A DNA stretch of 32,118 nucleotides from Stephanodiscus triporus (GCA_036939755.1 JALLAZ010000426.1:1-32118); one strand, 5' to 3'; counted from the stretch's first letter, positions 10,377 to 21,110 are shown. Made by a program: numbers and translations. The notes: generated by a model not told the origin, from the letters alone.

Positions 10377-10936
10377 CTCTACATGATTACGTCACCGCAT
10401 GTCAAAAAGATATCCGTTGTAAATAGGACAAGATACACACCGAATAGGTTCATTCTCAATGTAGGAATTCGTTAAAGACGACGCATACGTCAGCACGTCG
10501 TGGACAACACCACACATCAACACCCATCCCACGAGAGAGAGAGAAACAACAAAAACACCACACACGACGACGCACCACGCCAATGCTCCTGCCTCGGAGA
10601 AGGCTTGATTTCGAGTGGGCGACGACATCTTGGACTTTTGTCCCACCACCACGACGACGGCGACGACGACCGGACGACGACGACGACTACAACGACTACA
10701 ACAACGACTACTACGGACACACCCGACCCTCCCTCCTCTCCAAAACCAACATCTCCCCCCCCACCCCTCTCCGATTTCAGATTTGAGTGGATATTTCTTA
10801 ACAAAATACCTAGGTATCCAAGTGACGAAGGCACGCCAACGTACAAGGGAGAGGATATTGCAACAACGTCGCCCGATAAGAAGAAAGGCAAGGCAACGCA
10901 ACGCAAGACAACGCAAACGCAAACGTAAAAACGACA

Positions 10937-12552
10937 ATGAAATTCCTCCTGGCATCGACGGCGATCGCCCTGAGCGGCGTCGTCCTCCCCCCACCCTCCT
11001 CCTCCTCCTCCTCCTCCTCCTCCTTCGTCTCCGCCTTCTCCTCCTCCTCCTCCCGCTTTCCTCTCCGTCCCTCCTCCTCCCCCTCGTCGTCGTATTCGTC
11101 GTCTTCGTCATCTTCGTCTTCATCTTCCTCCTCGTCGCTGGACATGGCGTCGGGCGGGAGGATGTCGGTACGTCCCATCGGGATCGGATCGGCGTCGCCA
11201 CGCACGCTCATAACGAACGTCGACCTCGAGAGCGTGCACGACACCACCGACGAGTGGATAAGGACGCGAACGGGGATACGCGAGCGCAGGGTGCTCGTCC
11301 ACGACGGGAACAGGGAGGTCGTCGATCGGACGACGACGAAGCGGGAGGCCGAGGGAGAGGCCTCGGGATCGACGATCGCGGTGCCGGAGAACCTGCGTTC
11401 CCTCGGGATCGAGGCGGCGAGGAACGCCCTGGACATGTCCGGCCTGTCCCCGCGCGATATCGATTACGTCATATGCGCGACGTCATCCCCCGACGACCTC
11501 TTCGGCGACGCGCCGTCCATAGCCCACGCGATCGGGTGCGACAGCGCGCGTGTCGCTGCGTTCGACCTGACGGCGGCGTGTTCCGGATTCCTCTTCGGTA
11601 TAGTCACGGCGGGACAGTTCCTGGGAGGAGGAGGAGGAGGCGACGACGGCGGAGGCAAGAACGCGATCGTCGTGGGGCAGGACGCGCTCACGAGGTGGGT
11701 CGACTGGGACGACAGGAACTCGTGCATACTCTTCGGCGACGGCGCGGGAGCGATGGTTCTCACGTCGTCGTCGTCGGGAGGAGGGGGAGGAGGAGGAGGG
11801 GAGGAGGCGGTCGACGACGACGACGAGGGGTTCGGGATACTTGGATACGCCATGCACTCGAACGGGGGCGGGTACGACGACCTGAAATGCAAGTGAGTTT
11901 ATTGTAAACGACCGAAAATAAATGTCGGACGACGACGCCTTTTTTTTTTGTTTTTTTTTGCGTTTTTTTTTTTTTCCTCGGTCGGGGGGGAAGGCGATGG
12001 CGATGGCGTGGTGGGGCGGCGTGATGTGTCCTTGTTCGTTCGTTTGTTTGTTTGTGTTTTTTAATCCCCCCCCCCCCCCCCCCATGATCCTCCCCCGTTC
12101 CCCCCATCCACCCCCCATGATAAAAATATCGCAGTTACCGAGGAGAGCCCAAGAAGATCTCGACGCCCGGCGAAGGAACCGTCGTGGAGGACGGCTCCTA
12201 CGACCTCATGTCCATGAACGGGCGCAAGGTGTACTCCTTCGCGACGCGCGAGGTTCCCACGGTCCTCGAGGAGGCGCTCGAACGCGCGGGCATGACCGTC
12301 GATCAGGTCGATCACCTGTTGCTGCATCAGGCGAACATCCGCATCATGGAGGTCGTCGCGGAGAGGCTGGGCATGCCCATGGAGAAGGTGATAACGAACC
12401 TGTACAAATACGGCAACACGAGCGCCGCGAGCATCCCGTTGGCGCTGGACGAGGCGGTGAGGAGCGGTAGGGTGAAGAAGGGGGACGTCATAGCGTGCGC
12501 GGGGTTCGGGGCGGGGTTGTCGTGGGGCGCGGCGATCTTGAGGTGGGGTTGA
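10937..12552 (+). CDS. fabH: 3-oxoacyl-[acyl-carrier-protein] synthase III (KAS III, FabH), plastid-type
   Basis: Initiates plastid fatty-acid synthesis by condensing acetyl-CoA with malonyl-ACP. Two exons, 10937-11892 and 12135-12552, joined by a GT-AG intron (phase 2), give 457 residues. The catalytic triad is visible: C215 (LTAACSGF), H383 (HQANIRI) and N413 (YGNTSAAS); the N-terminal [14 protein letters not shown] and the GDGAGAMVL and [10 protein letters not shown] motifs are also typical. The start [17 protein letters not shown] is a signal peptide, followed by FVSAF (residues 30-34), which resembles the diatom ASAF cleavage motif, and a Ser-rich transit stretch; this indicates import into a four-membrane plastid. 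Three insertions, absent from bacterial FabH, occur at about residues 122-150 and as Gly/Asp and Ser/Gly/Asp tracts near 230-240 and 277-297. The intron holds long T and C homopolymers. Confidence 0.95.
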
Positions 12553-13530
12553 TCGATCGGGCGCGGCTGAGAGTTCACACTCGTGTATGGTCGACGATGG
12601 CACTCTCCGCCTTCGCTGACGTATCCCTTGATATTTTAAGATGCCTAAAAACAAGTTATAAGTATAAATCCGAGTTATTGATATTATCAACTTGAGGGGG
12701 AAAGAAGAGTCGATCGGGCACTTCTATCTACAGATGTTCAACCAAGTCGAAAAGTAAGCTCTTATGTTCAGCCGCGAAGCCTTGGACGTGTCGAAATATG
12801 TGCATCCACGGGCTGTCACACTATCCGAACCGGAGGTAGCCGAGGACAGGACAGAAGCTTGGGATATCGACGCACTACGCCGCTATTCAAAAAAGACGAC
12901 ATTCATCGTGGTGTGGAGGAGACCCTGCATGTGCGTGTTTCAACGAGCAGCATTTAGGAAGACTGAGGCGTGTATCCGAAGGCAGCATGTTTTCTCAACT
13001 AAACGTCACGACGCATTCGCTAACCTTGCAAGCGAACATGACTCCTTGCACAGGCTCCAACGGGATCCGTTCCACGAAGTTGTTCTATTTCCCTCTTATG
13101 AGTGGACTACATCACATGTCCATTACAATAGTGAGCCTTGCAACACTCGGCATGACTATCAAAGATGTAATAGGCCCCGTATCCCGGCTGTTTCATCCAC
13201 TCCTCTGTATCGCCGAAAACGCACTCGTGCTTGCTGAGCATAGGATACTATATTCCCTGCTGGGCACACATGGATCATTGTTCTTGCTGATATTGTTGAT
13301 CATCACTCTCTCATGTCGGCCGATTTGGACCGATCCTCGAGAACGTTCTAGGTAGATATCGTACTCTACGACATAATACCTACACCCCATCCATCCCACC
13401 GAACCTTCGAGACTGTACTCCGTCGCCGTCCTAAACGTCGTCGTCGTCGTCCACGGTTCCCTCACTTACTCGTCCACGAGATTCCCTCCCCATCTCTTAG
13501 CAGCACGTTCGCCTAACGTATCATGGACGG
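12553..13530. other. Spacer with two weak overlapping ORFs
   Basis: Between the KAS III stop and the oxygenase start I see only two overlapping frames, 12764-13237 and 12987-13355 (+). The second has a hydrophobic segment near its end (GSLFLLILLIITLSC) that could pass as a membrane helix. Neither shows a recognisable domain, a splice partner or coding-like composition, and they overlap in different frames, so at most one could be real. The first ~150 bases are presumably the KAS III 3' UTR. Confidence 0.35.
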
Positions 13531-14968
13531 ATGCAGGGGCTTCACTACCCAGTAGCGACGACGGCATCCGACGACGACTACGACGACGACTACGACGACG
13601 ACTGCGACGGCATCTTCGACCGATGCGCGCGAGGGCTGGAAACGAGAGGGTACGCGCTCCTGTCGTTGTCCGCGCTTCGTAGGAGCGGCGGCGGGGGCGG
13701 CTCGCCGACGACGACCGACGTCGTCGTCGCGCGAGCGTTCGACTCCGCCCGACGCGCGCTGGACGCGATCCCCCCCCCCCCGGGAGGCCGCGCCGCCGCC
13801 GCAACTGCCGCAACCGCCGCAACCGGTCCGTCGCCGCCGCTCGTCGATCCGTCGACCGATTCGGGAGGTTGGACGGGGTATCACGGCGCCGGGGTCGTCC
13901 ACGGTCGGTACAATCGATTCCGGGAGGGATTCGTCTTCAGCGACGGAGGCACGTTCGACGCGGCGATGATCGCGAGCGTCCGCGTCGTCGACGGGGGGGG
14001 GGGGGGGGGAGGGGAAGGGGGAGGAGGAGGAGGCGCGTCGTCGTCGTCGTCGTCGTCGTCGGACGACGATTTTCGCCGCGACATGGACCGACTATTTCGC
14101 GCGATGCACGACGTCGCCGACGGAGTGCTGGGGGCGATCGAACGACGGCTCGACATCCCGCGATCGTACTTCCGACGGGAGCTCGGTCCCACGGACGTAT
14201 CGAGCCAATGGCACGTGAAGCGATACGTCGTCGATTCCGCCGCACGAGTAGTGCGGGACGACGACGACGCGCCGTCCTCGAATTCGGACGATGCCGTCTC
14301 GATCGAGGAGCGAGATCATCGCGAGCGAGGCGAGGACGACGTCGCGTCTCCCCCCGTCGTCGAGAAATCGGGGAAGGAGGCGGCGGAAATACTCCTGCCC
14401 GTCCACACCGACCCATCCTTGATATCGGTGGTCATACTCGATCGGGCCGGCACTAACGAGGGCGGGATGGGCCTGGAGGTGTTCCATCCGGATAGTGGCG
14501 CACGGAACGTGGATTCGGGCGGCGGCGGCGGCAGCGGCGGGTCCTGGAGGGAAATCTCTCATCACGGTCACGAGGTGGCGGTGATATTTGTGGGCAGTGT
14601 CCTATCCTACCTAACCAAGGGGCGAATATACTCCGCCGCGAGACATCGCGTCGTGGATCGGACCTCGTCGNGTCCTATCCTACCTAACCAAGGGGCGAAT
14701 ATACTCCGCCGCGAGACATCGCGTCGTGGATCGGACCTCGTCGAGTTGTCGCGGCGTCCGGGAGGATGACCGGGTCGGAGCAGAGAGGATGGCAGCCACG
14801 CTATTCGTTAGACCGAACGGCGATGCCGTCATGAAAATGCTCCCTTCCCGTCGTTTGCAATTCGATGACGATGCGATGTATGATAAGAAAGAGAAGAGCC
14901 GTCCGACCTTTCGTGTGTGGAATGCTCGGGTGGCCAAAAACTATGTCTCAAGAAGAAATAAAAAGTAA
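13531..14968 (+). CDS. 2-oxoglutarate/Fe(II) oxygenase, isopenicillin N synthase-like, interrupted by an assembly duplication
   Basis: As printed, the frame from ATG 13531 runs off course at the N at 14671. Bases 14672-14743 repeat 14599-14670 exactly; dropping one copy plus the N (73 nt) makes one frame of 454 residues ending at 14968. The double-stranded beta-helix core carries the iron ligands H292 and D294 (VHTDPSL) and H372 (AARHRVV). The following region RMAATLFVRPNGD has R395 as the likely 2-oxoglutarate arginine; the usual R-x-S is R-x-A here. The N-terminus has Asp-rich and Gly-rich low-complexity blocks plus the GYALLSL segment typical of the family. Substrate is unknown; such enzymes hydroxylate or cyclise small molecules. 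No intron is seen. Confidence 0.8.
14599..14743. other. Uncollapsed contig overlap: identical 72-nt copies flanking an N
   Basis: 14599-14670 and 14672-14743 are the same 72 bases with no difference, separated by the single N at 14671. Removing one copy restores the oxygenase frame, so this is a scaffold join where overlapping contig ends were not merged, not a biological repeat. Confidence 0.92.
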
Positions 14969-15149
14969 TTTTGCATTCGCACTTTTAAGGACTTTGGTTA
15001 ACTGCAATTCGATGACGATGCGACGTATGATAATAGAGAGAAGAGCCGTCTGACCTTTCGTGTGTGGAATGCTCGGGTAGCCAAAAACTATGTCTCGAGA
15101 AGAAAAAAAAAGTAATTTGCATTTGCACTTTTAAGGACTTCGGTTAACC
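14857..15149. repeat. Tandem duplication of the oxygenase gene 3' end
   Basis: Unit 1 (14857-15003) covers the last ~37 codons, the stop codon and the early 3' UTR. Unit 2 (15004-15149) repeats it with roughly ten differences, including a changed codon run and a longer A tract. Divergence shows it is a genuine duplication. Unit 2 is out of use as coding sequence, because the stop in unit 1 precedes it. Confidence 0.9.
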
Positions 15150-15286
15150 GTGTTACTTTTTCATATTGCTGCTATAGTTGACCTAACACAATGAGAAACA
15201 AGTCAACATCCTCTCAATTAGTAATGTATTGCCAAATTAAGTCCTGGCACAGGTTATCGTTTATCCCGCAATAAATCTGAATAAGG

Positions 15287-18200
15287 TCACGCCTGAGCAG
15301 TCTTTTGACTTTCATCCACCGGCTTGCGGATCAAATCAATTATTTGCCTTCCGGTTGGTAGTTCTCCATCTGTATGTGCCGCATCGACAATTTTGGTGTA
15401 GGCCAAGCTAAACTCATGGACGATGTGCGCGAAATTCGAAGCCTTCACCAAGTGAGCGACATCGTAAAATTGCTCGAACGGGTCTTCAATAGCTAGACCC
15501 TGCCTGAAAAGACTCCAGCCATCCTCTTCTGCCTTAATCTCTCTCTCCATCAGAGGAGAGGAATGCTTCGTGTTCAAACTTACAACATGCTTCTTATAAT
15601 CAAAGTCATATGCAAAATAATGAAAGAACGACGCAAGGAGCGCCCCAAGAGAAGAGAAGTCGTTGTGATTTTCAGAACAGAATTGCTTCAAGCCGTCGAG
15701 TCCGGATCTGTAAAAGTATGTGTTTACGAAGTAATTGGGTTCCGTTGGATGCTGTATCATTGTGTCCTTATTTTTGGGCTTGGCAGAAATCTCACGATAA
15801 GGCCCCACAGAAGGATTCTGGGCCCAAGACGGATCCACCAGTTGAAGATTAGGTAGGATAGGGCTGGGTTCGCTGGCATTATCTAGAACAAATCCATTTT
15901 TGTTGAAATTGCAAGATGTGAGAAAGTGTATTAGCATGATGACATAACCGTAGCTGCTGAGCGTGTGTTGGGATGGATTGTTAATATTTCGATTCTTCGC
16001 CCACCGCTTGATGATTGAAGCTAGGACGCAAGTAGTCTGAGAAATTTTCGAGTATGCATGAAGCAAGGATGTATTGAGGCAGGCTAGAGGATTCTGTAGT
16101 GAAAGGTCGCACTCGACAAGGATTTCTTCTCCATCATCTTTGTCTTTGTACGGAAAGTTAAATTTGACAATTGGAATTCGAGCAGTGAGGCGGACCGTGT
16201 CGACATCGGTTAGACCCGCCTTGGTAAATTTCGTGGCGAGATTCGTCATAGCTTCGACACCGTTTTCTTTGGTAAAAGTATCGGATGGCGGAACTTGGAG
16301 ACATAGATCAATGTCAGAGCTTGGAGATCTACGGCATTTGGCGCAAGGATCAGTTTCGTAGTAAGCAACCACAACGTTTGTATGACGCATGAGTCAACTC
16401 ACCCAAATCCATTAGCACTGGAGCCGAATACTGCAACCTTCGTGCCAACCGGAAATTCATCACTTGTGGACACGATGTGCTCGATGGACGCTCGTATCTT
16501 TTCCCTGCGTTTCCAAACTTTGTCAGAAACAGCATACTCAGCGATGTAAAGATCGTTCATGGCAAGAGTTAATTCCTTGAAAAAATTTCGATGATTTGCT
16601 CTCGACCGGAGGTCTTTGGCAATAGAGACTACTCGACGCGATTGGGGAACGAAGCCCAAAATTTGCTCCTGCATTTTGCTGCGACTTACGCGGCAGTCCT
16701 CAACACTTGCCTTCAGGATATTATGATTCGTTACACCGGGGGGGAGAGGTGCGAATGACTCAGTGAAAGGGCACCATAGTTCATACTCCAACTGGAGTTT
16801 CAACATTAAATCTCTTTTCAACAACAAATGGTTTGCTTCATTTGTTGCTGCGGCCCTGAGTAAAGAAGCATAAACTACCTGTATTTCTTTCCACTTTCGT
16901 TCATTACTGTGTAGCTCTGATAACAGCTTTGATTTAGCTTCACTGGAGGCATGTTTCTCCCTCTCATCATCAATGATTATTCCATTTGCCTCGGCATGAG
17001 ATACATCTCCATCATTAATACCAAGAGATGTTAAATCTGGAAGATCGGCTTTAATTTTTTCAGCTTCAATATTTTCCTCTAGCTTCTCCTCTAGCTCTTT
17101 CTTCTTTTTCATATAAGTGGCGCGCGCATTTTCCACCGCCTTCTTAGATTCACAGACGCAACCCCATCCAATACTGGATAAAATTAAATAAGAAGCATTT
17201 CATTTGTAAAGCTGCAAAAATGAGGAGACCACTCAGTTATTCATCTCACAACGAAACTCACCGTTCGACTCCATCAAAAAATCGTTCATTTTTTTGCTGG
17301 GGCGAGAAGAGCTGAAGAACAGCGGTTAGTGAATTCATGGACGAGATCCCGTTGCTAATCTTTGACTTAAAGTTTGATAGAATGAAACGAAGGACCGAAT
17401 CAATGTCACCATCTGCTGGTATGACATGAATGCATGGGCCAGTTGCGAGTGTCACATGGGGTTCTTCCTCAAAGTATAGACGAAAGACAACGTTTCCAGG
17501 TGTCCTTGGTCAACAAATGACGTCAAATAGTTGAGAATTGCCAGAAGTTCAAACAAAAGTCATATTTCACAACTGAATTACCTTGGTGCATAAAAAGGTA
17601 CCGTCCCAAAAACAGAATCAGATTGTTGATCGACATTGAAGAAATAATCCTCTAATGGGCGTCCGCCTTGCCGTTCGCTTCCGTCCTTTGGGGCAAGAAT
17701 TTCTTTGCTTACAATCGCCGACTGTGACCCACTGTCGGCACCTCTACGGAAGAGACCCACTGCTAAATCCTTCAGAGCATCCCTGATCGTGAGATTTTGC
17801 GGAGGAGCACCATTCATTGCCTTTTGTTCCTCGAAACGCTGCAATGCACGGTTGCGAAGGTACTTCAGTGGCAAAACCCAGCGCGCAGTAAGCTCTGAGC
17901 GCGGGCGGGCGGTGATAAATGTGTCAGGTTTGTTGCTGAAAGCTGCTGCAGGCACATCGTTTGCAAATAACCTTCCTGGTTGCTCCTCACAACGAGTCTG
18001 TGTCCTACGAGGCTTCAGTGGTCTGGCGGAAGCGGTTGATAATGGAAAGTCTGCAGCTTTGGATGCTGCCGCTGGTGGTGTACGTGCAGGTAAAATGGAA
18101 GAAGTAGCATGCTTTTGAGGGGTTGATGTCAGTCCCATGGGAAGTCGTATAGGCGGCGGCATGCCGGGTGGAGGGCCGGGTTTATGCGAGGATGAGTTGG

Positions 18201-19191
18201 GAATCACGTGATGTTGAGGTGTGAGAGAATCAACGCAAGCTGGCTCAAGTCCCAAACCAGGTGGGATTGCAATCTTTCTGTCTTCTGTTAGCACAGACTG
18301 TGGCGGAGCCTGCAAATCTGGTGGAGGAAGGGGCAGGGATGGTGATGCCACGACAACTTTTTGGGGCGATAGAACATCTTGGGATACATGATTGTTACAC
18401 GAAACTACAACTTCGCGAGCGACACCGACATTCGTATCATATTCTTCCTTCGCCTTTGGCTCGGAAGCCTCAATCTTGAGTTTGATTTCATTTGAAACCA
18501 CTTCCGATGTTGGTTTGGTCTCTATTTTCACAAGAAAATTTCTTGCATTTCTGATGAAATCATGCTGGAGGGTGTTCGACAGATATTCCTGATGGATACG
18601 CTTCGCTTCTACATCACCAGATCTAACGTAAGGACCGAAGGCAATCAGGACGTCCTATTTTTTCGTTGTCATGTTCATGTTCAAAAAGATCCGCACGAGC
18701 AAAAAGTTATAAGCATGTCAGGAATCAGCTATTGGTGTTATTGCAGATCGGGGACGATTGTCAGAGCTTACCTGATCACTCATCCTGCTTATTTTGTCTT
18801 CAATTTTGACTTTAGGAGTATTCTCATCGACAGATTTGGCATCATCACATTCATCATACCGCTTCCCTCCATCGTTACCACGTCCTGCCACACTACCTCC
18901 CCGTACCGAGAAATGGCGACGCTCTTCACGACCAATGCGCCCCCCGTCAGATTTCCACGATGGCGTCGATGAACCATCTTTGCCATTCCTGCCTTTATCA
19001 TCGCCTCTGCCTCTGTTTGAACTATTTCTTCCACTGTTCCTTCCGCGCCTCCCTCCACCCTGACCGCGTCTTCCTTGGCCTGGAGATGGCGCACTGCGTC
19101 CTGCCCCTGCCGGGGACGGCGTTTCCATTTTATCTATGTTCACTGGCAGATATTGGGGAGATGTGAGTGGAAGGTATGGGGTATCGTACAT
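15287..19191 (-). CDS. Non-canonical poly(A)/poly(U) polymerase, Cid1/TUTase type, with long disordered N-terminus
   Basis: Five exons, 19191-18772, 18654-17582, 17504-17262, 17173-16403 and 16328-15287, are joined by GT-AG introns of 117, 77, 88 and 74 nt with matching phases, giving 1182 residues. The protein adds nucleotides to RNA 3' ends, probably U or A. The catalytic core lies across the last intron: G829-SSANGFG then SPSSDIDLCL, giving the nucleotidyltransferase G-S...D-x-D with D841 and D843, and the third carboxylate D910 in VECDLSL. The PAP-central part follows (IIKRWAKNRNI, TLSSYGYVIMLIHFL). Residues ~20-110 are RGG-rich (GRGGDD/GRNGKDG type) and ~180-330 are Pro-rich, suggesting RNA binding and flexible partner contacts. 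Residues ~600-700 are a charged coiled-coil-like stretch. ATG 19191 is the first in frame; METPSP at 19128 is an alternative. It is divergent from the coactosin-like gene. Confidence 0.9.
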
Positions 19192-19272
19192 ACGTAGCTA
19201 CCAGTGACCATACCAAGTCTGTCCTTAGTCCGTTCTGCCGCCGACATTTCCTCCTATTATCCGAAGAAGACG
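19192..19272. promoter_or_regulatory. 81-bp shared divergent 5' flank
   Basis: Only 81 bases separate the ATG of the nucleotidyltransferase (-) from that of the coactosin-like gene (+). Both promoters and 5' UTRs must overlap each other or the opposite gene's first codons, which suggests a bidirectional promoter. If the nucleotidyltransferase starts at the later Met (19128) the gap grows to 144 bases. No TATA element is evident. Confidence 0.5.
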
Positions 19273-19876
19273 ATGCCAACGCTGTTCACAGATCCTAGAT
19301 CGGGTGGTGTCAAGAAAAGCAGCGGCGTAAACGTCTTGCCAATAGTCGCCGAGGTATGGACCCAAGTTCGCGACGATTCGAACTCGGACGTAGATTGGCT
19401 AATCGCAAGCTTCGACGGTAGTAGCAAAACGGACATCACGGTTATTTCCTCAGGATCGGGCGGCCTAGAAAAATGTGCCTCGTCATTACCCGAGAATGTC
19501 GCGTGTTATGGTGGTATTAAACTTAAGACTGGGAGATTTGTGACGTTTTGCTATGCTCCCGAGGGCTGCTCCGTGATGGTGCGGGGGAGAGGTACGCCAC
19601 AGATTTGTCTGCTACCTTAGTTTATTTTTTGTGTTAAAGTTCTGACTTGCATGTTTGATATGATTTTCTGCTGCTTCTACTCAGCATCAATGTACAAAAA
19701 TGGTAGAGTAAATAATAATCCAAAAACTGTCCACAATTCCTGTTTATCTGCGCGCCATCCTAATGTTTGGTTTTGCCCGTTGTACCTCATTCTATTAAGG
19801 TGTGTTGAATGTACTTGAAGGCAGCGACCGTGAAATTGCCATGAAACCTGGATTAACAGAAGAAAATTTAATCTAG
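19273..19876 (+). CDS. Coactosin-like actin-binding protein (ADF-homology domain)
   Basis: Three exons, 19273-19591, 19685-19702 and 19800-19876, joined by GT-AG introns with phase 1 at both junctions, give 137 residues, close to the usual ~140 of coactosin. Exon 1 carries the ADF-H fold (EVWTQVRDDSNSDVDWLIASF, then GGIKLKTGRFVTFCYAPEG). Exon 2 is only 18 nt and, with its split codons, encodes A-S-M-Y-K-N-G; it joins VMVRGR to VLNVLEGSDREIAM, which is the expected helix RxSxxKNxVxxxxxG of the family. The stop is TAG at 19874-19876. Without the microexon the frame would run into an early stop at 19620. Coactosins bind F-actin and counter capping. It starts 81 bp from the divergent nucleotidyltransferase gene. 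Confidence 0.88.
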
Positions 19877-20555
19877 TTCGTGAACATGCACAATCCGTGT
19901 TCTCGTCGCATGAGCTGTCGTGAAATTGCACACATTGATCTGTCGTGTAATACCATAACACGTATCGATCGAACTCAATTTATTGAAATATCCACAACAA
20001 CGAAAAATATGGTAGAAAATAGCCACTCTCTAAAATTATGCACGCACTTGGAATACGTGTGCTTATTGGTAACCCAAATCTCAATTGCGCAATGAGCACT
20101 GTCTCTGTACGACGATACTAATCCTAGCCATCCATATGAACTGTGATAAACTTTACAGTATAAACCAGTTGTTACTTTTGTGTCAATTGTTTATTAGAGA
20201 TCAATGCTCTAGTCACCAGTTGACTCAGCAGGGGTAGATTTTTACATGGAAGAGGAGGCATTCAGCATCATCTGTGCGGTGATCGCACACACAAGACTCA
20301 TCTTGTGTTGTACTCATGTTGTAAACTCTTGTGTGAACTGTGCCCAAGCTAAGTTAGTCTGGCCGTCGACGTTGGGAGCTTCGGAGGCCGTCGGAGAGAG
20401 GAAGATAGATACATAGATGGAGATTAAAAAATCGTCAAAAAGGACTCACCAGCAGCCAAGCCAAGCGGGCAGAAGGCAGAAGGCGAGAGTGATATAAAAT
20501 CAATCATGACCCCCAGATAATCCGATCAACCTGGTCAATATTAAGACATCCAAAG
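19877..20555. other. Spacer upstream of the AK6/FAP7 gene
   Basis: AT-rich 3' flank of the coactosin-like gene followed by the promoter region of the next gene. Only short, featureless frames are open. I see no RNA gene or repeat here. Confidence 0.5.
20492..20500 (+). promoter_or_regulatory. Possible TATA element of the AK6/FAP7 gene
   Basis: ATATAAAAT lies 56 bp before the ATG at 20556, after a purine-rich stretch. Spacing fits a TATA box with a very short 5' UTR, but AT-rich words are common in these spacers. Confidence 0.35.
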
Positions 20556-21110
20556 ATGAGCGACAGCGATGGAACAGGGCGGAAACGACCAAACATATTG
20601 GTGACAGGCACGCCCGGCGTGGGAAAGACGGCGACGGCGTCCCTCATCGCGGAAACCATGGGCCTTAAGCACATCAACGTCGGGGAGGTCATCTCGCAGC
20701 ACAAGTGCTACGACGGGTATGACGATGCCCTCGACACGCACATCCTCGACGAGGACAAACTCCTTGATCTGATGGAGGGCATTTTCGAGGAATGCGCCGA
20801 CGAGGGCACAGGCATCGTCGCCGATTATCACTCCTGCGAGCTCTTCCCCGAACGATGGTTCGACCTGATTTTGGTACTGCGTGCCAAGACTGACGTCCTG
20901 TTCGATCGGCTGACGGAACGCGGATACGTCGAGAAGAAACGATCCGATAACCTGGAGGCGGAAATAATGCAAGTGGTGTTGGACGAGGCTTTGGAATCGT
21001 ACGATGTAGAAATTGTCCACGAGGTGCCGTCAAATACCATGGAGGATATGGAGTCGAATGTTGAGAGGTGCAGGCTTTGGATAGAGCAGTGGATTGTGAA
21101 TAATTCGTAG
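20556..21110 (+). CDS. FAP7: Adenylate kinase isoenzyme 6 / ribosome assembly factor FAP7
   Basis: Single-exon gene of 184 residues, the usual length for FAP7/hCINAP (AK6). The Walker A loop is GTPGVGKT at residues 18-25. The AMP-binding/lid region includes HINVGEVISQHKCYDGYDD, the conserved GIVADYHSCELFPERWFDL and, further on, LTERGYVEKKRSDNLEAEIMQV. In yeast and humans the protein is a nuclear ATPase that works with Rps14 (uS11) in late 40S subunit assembly and also has adenylate kinase activity. The ATG at 20556 gives a short charged N-terminus, as in homologues. Confidence 0.96.
   Translation: MSDSDGTGRKRPNILVTGTPGVGKTATASLIAETMGLKHINVGEVISQHKCYDGYDDALDTHILDEDKLLDLMEGIFEECADEGTGIVADYHSCELFPERWFDLILVLRAKTDVLFDRLTERGYVEKKRSDNLEAEIMQVVLDEALESYDVEIVHEVPSNTMEDMESNVERCRLWIEQWIVNNS

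Larger units (their letters stand above)
9042..10936. promoter_or_regulatory. 1.9-kb spacer between divergent KAS I and KAS III genes
   Basis: This interval separates the two start regions and must hold both 5' flanks. It is full of simple sequence: C runs at 9390-9420, A/T-rich AAAC repeats at 9520-9555, CGCG runs near 9630 and 9700, and CGA/ACG trinucleotides at 9900-9970 and 10650-10700. Many overlapping frames are open, with translations made of Arg, Ser, His or Val repeats; I find no convincing gene. No clear TATA element stands out. An upstream 5' UTR exon of either gene could lie here unseen. Confidence 0.5.

Noticed and set aside
10615..11907. 430-codon plus-strand ORF overlapping KAS III
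   Set aside because: It is a shadow frame of the KAS III exon: Arg-rich translation with no domain, while the other frame has the full FabH active site.
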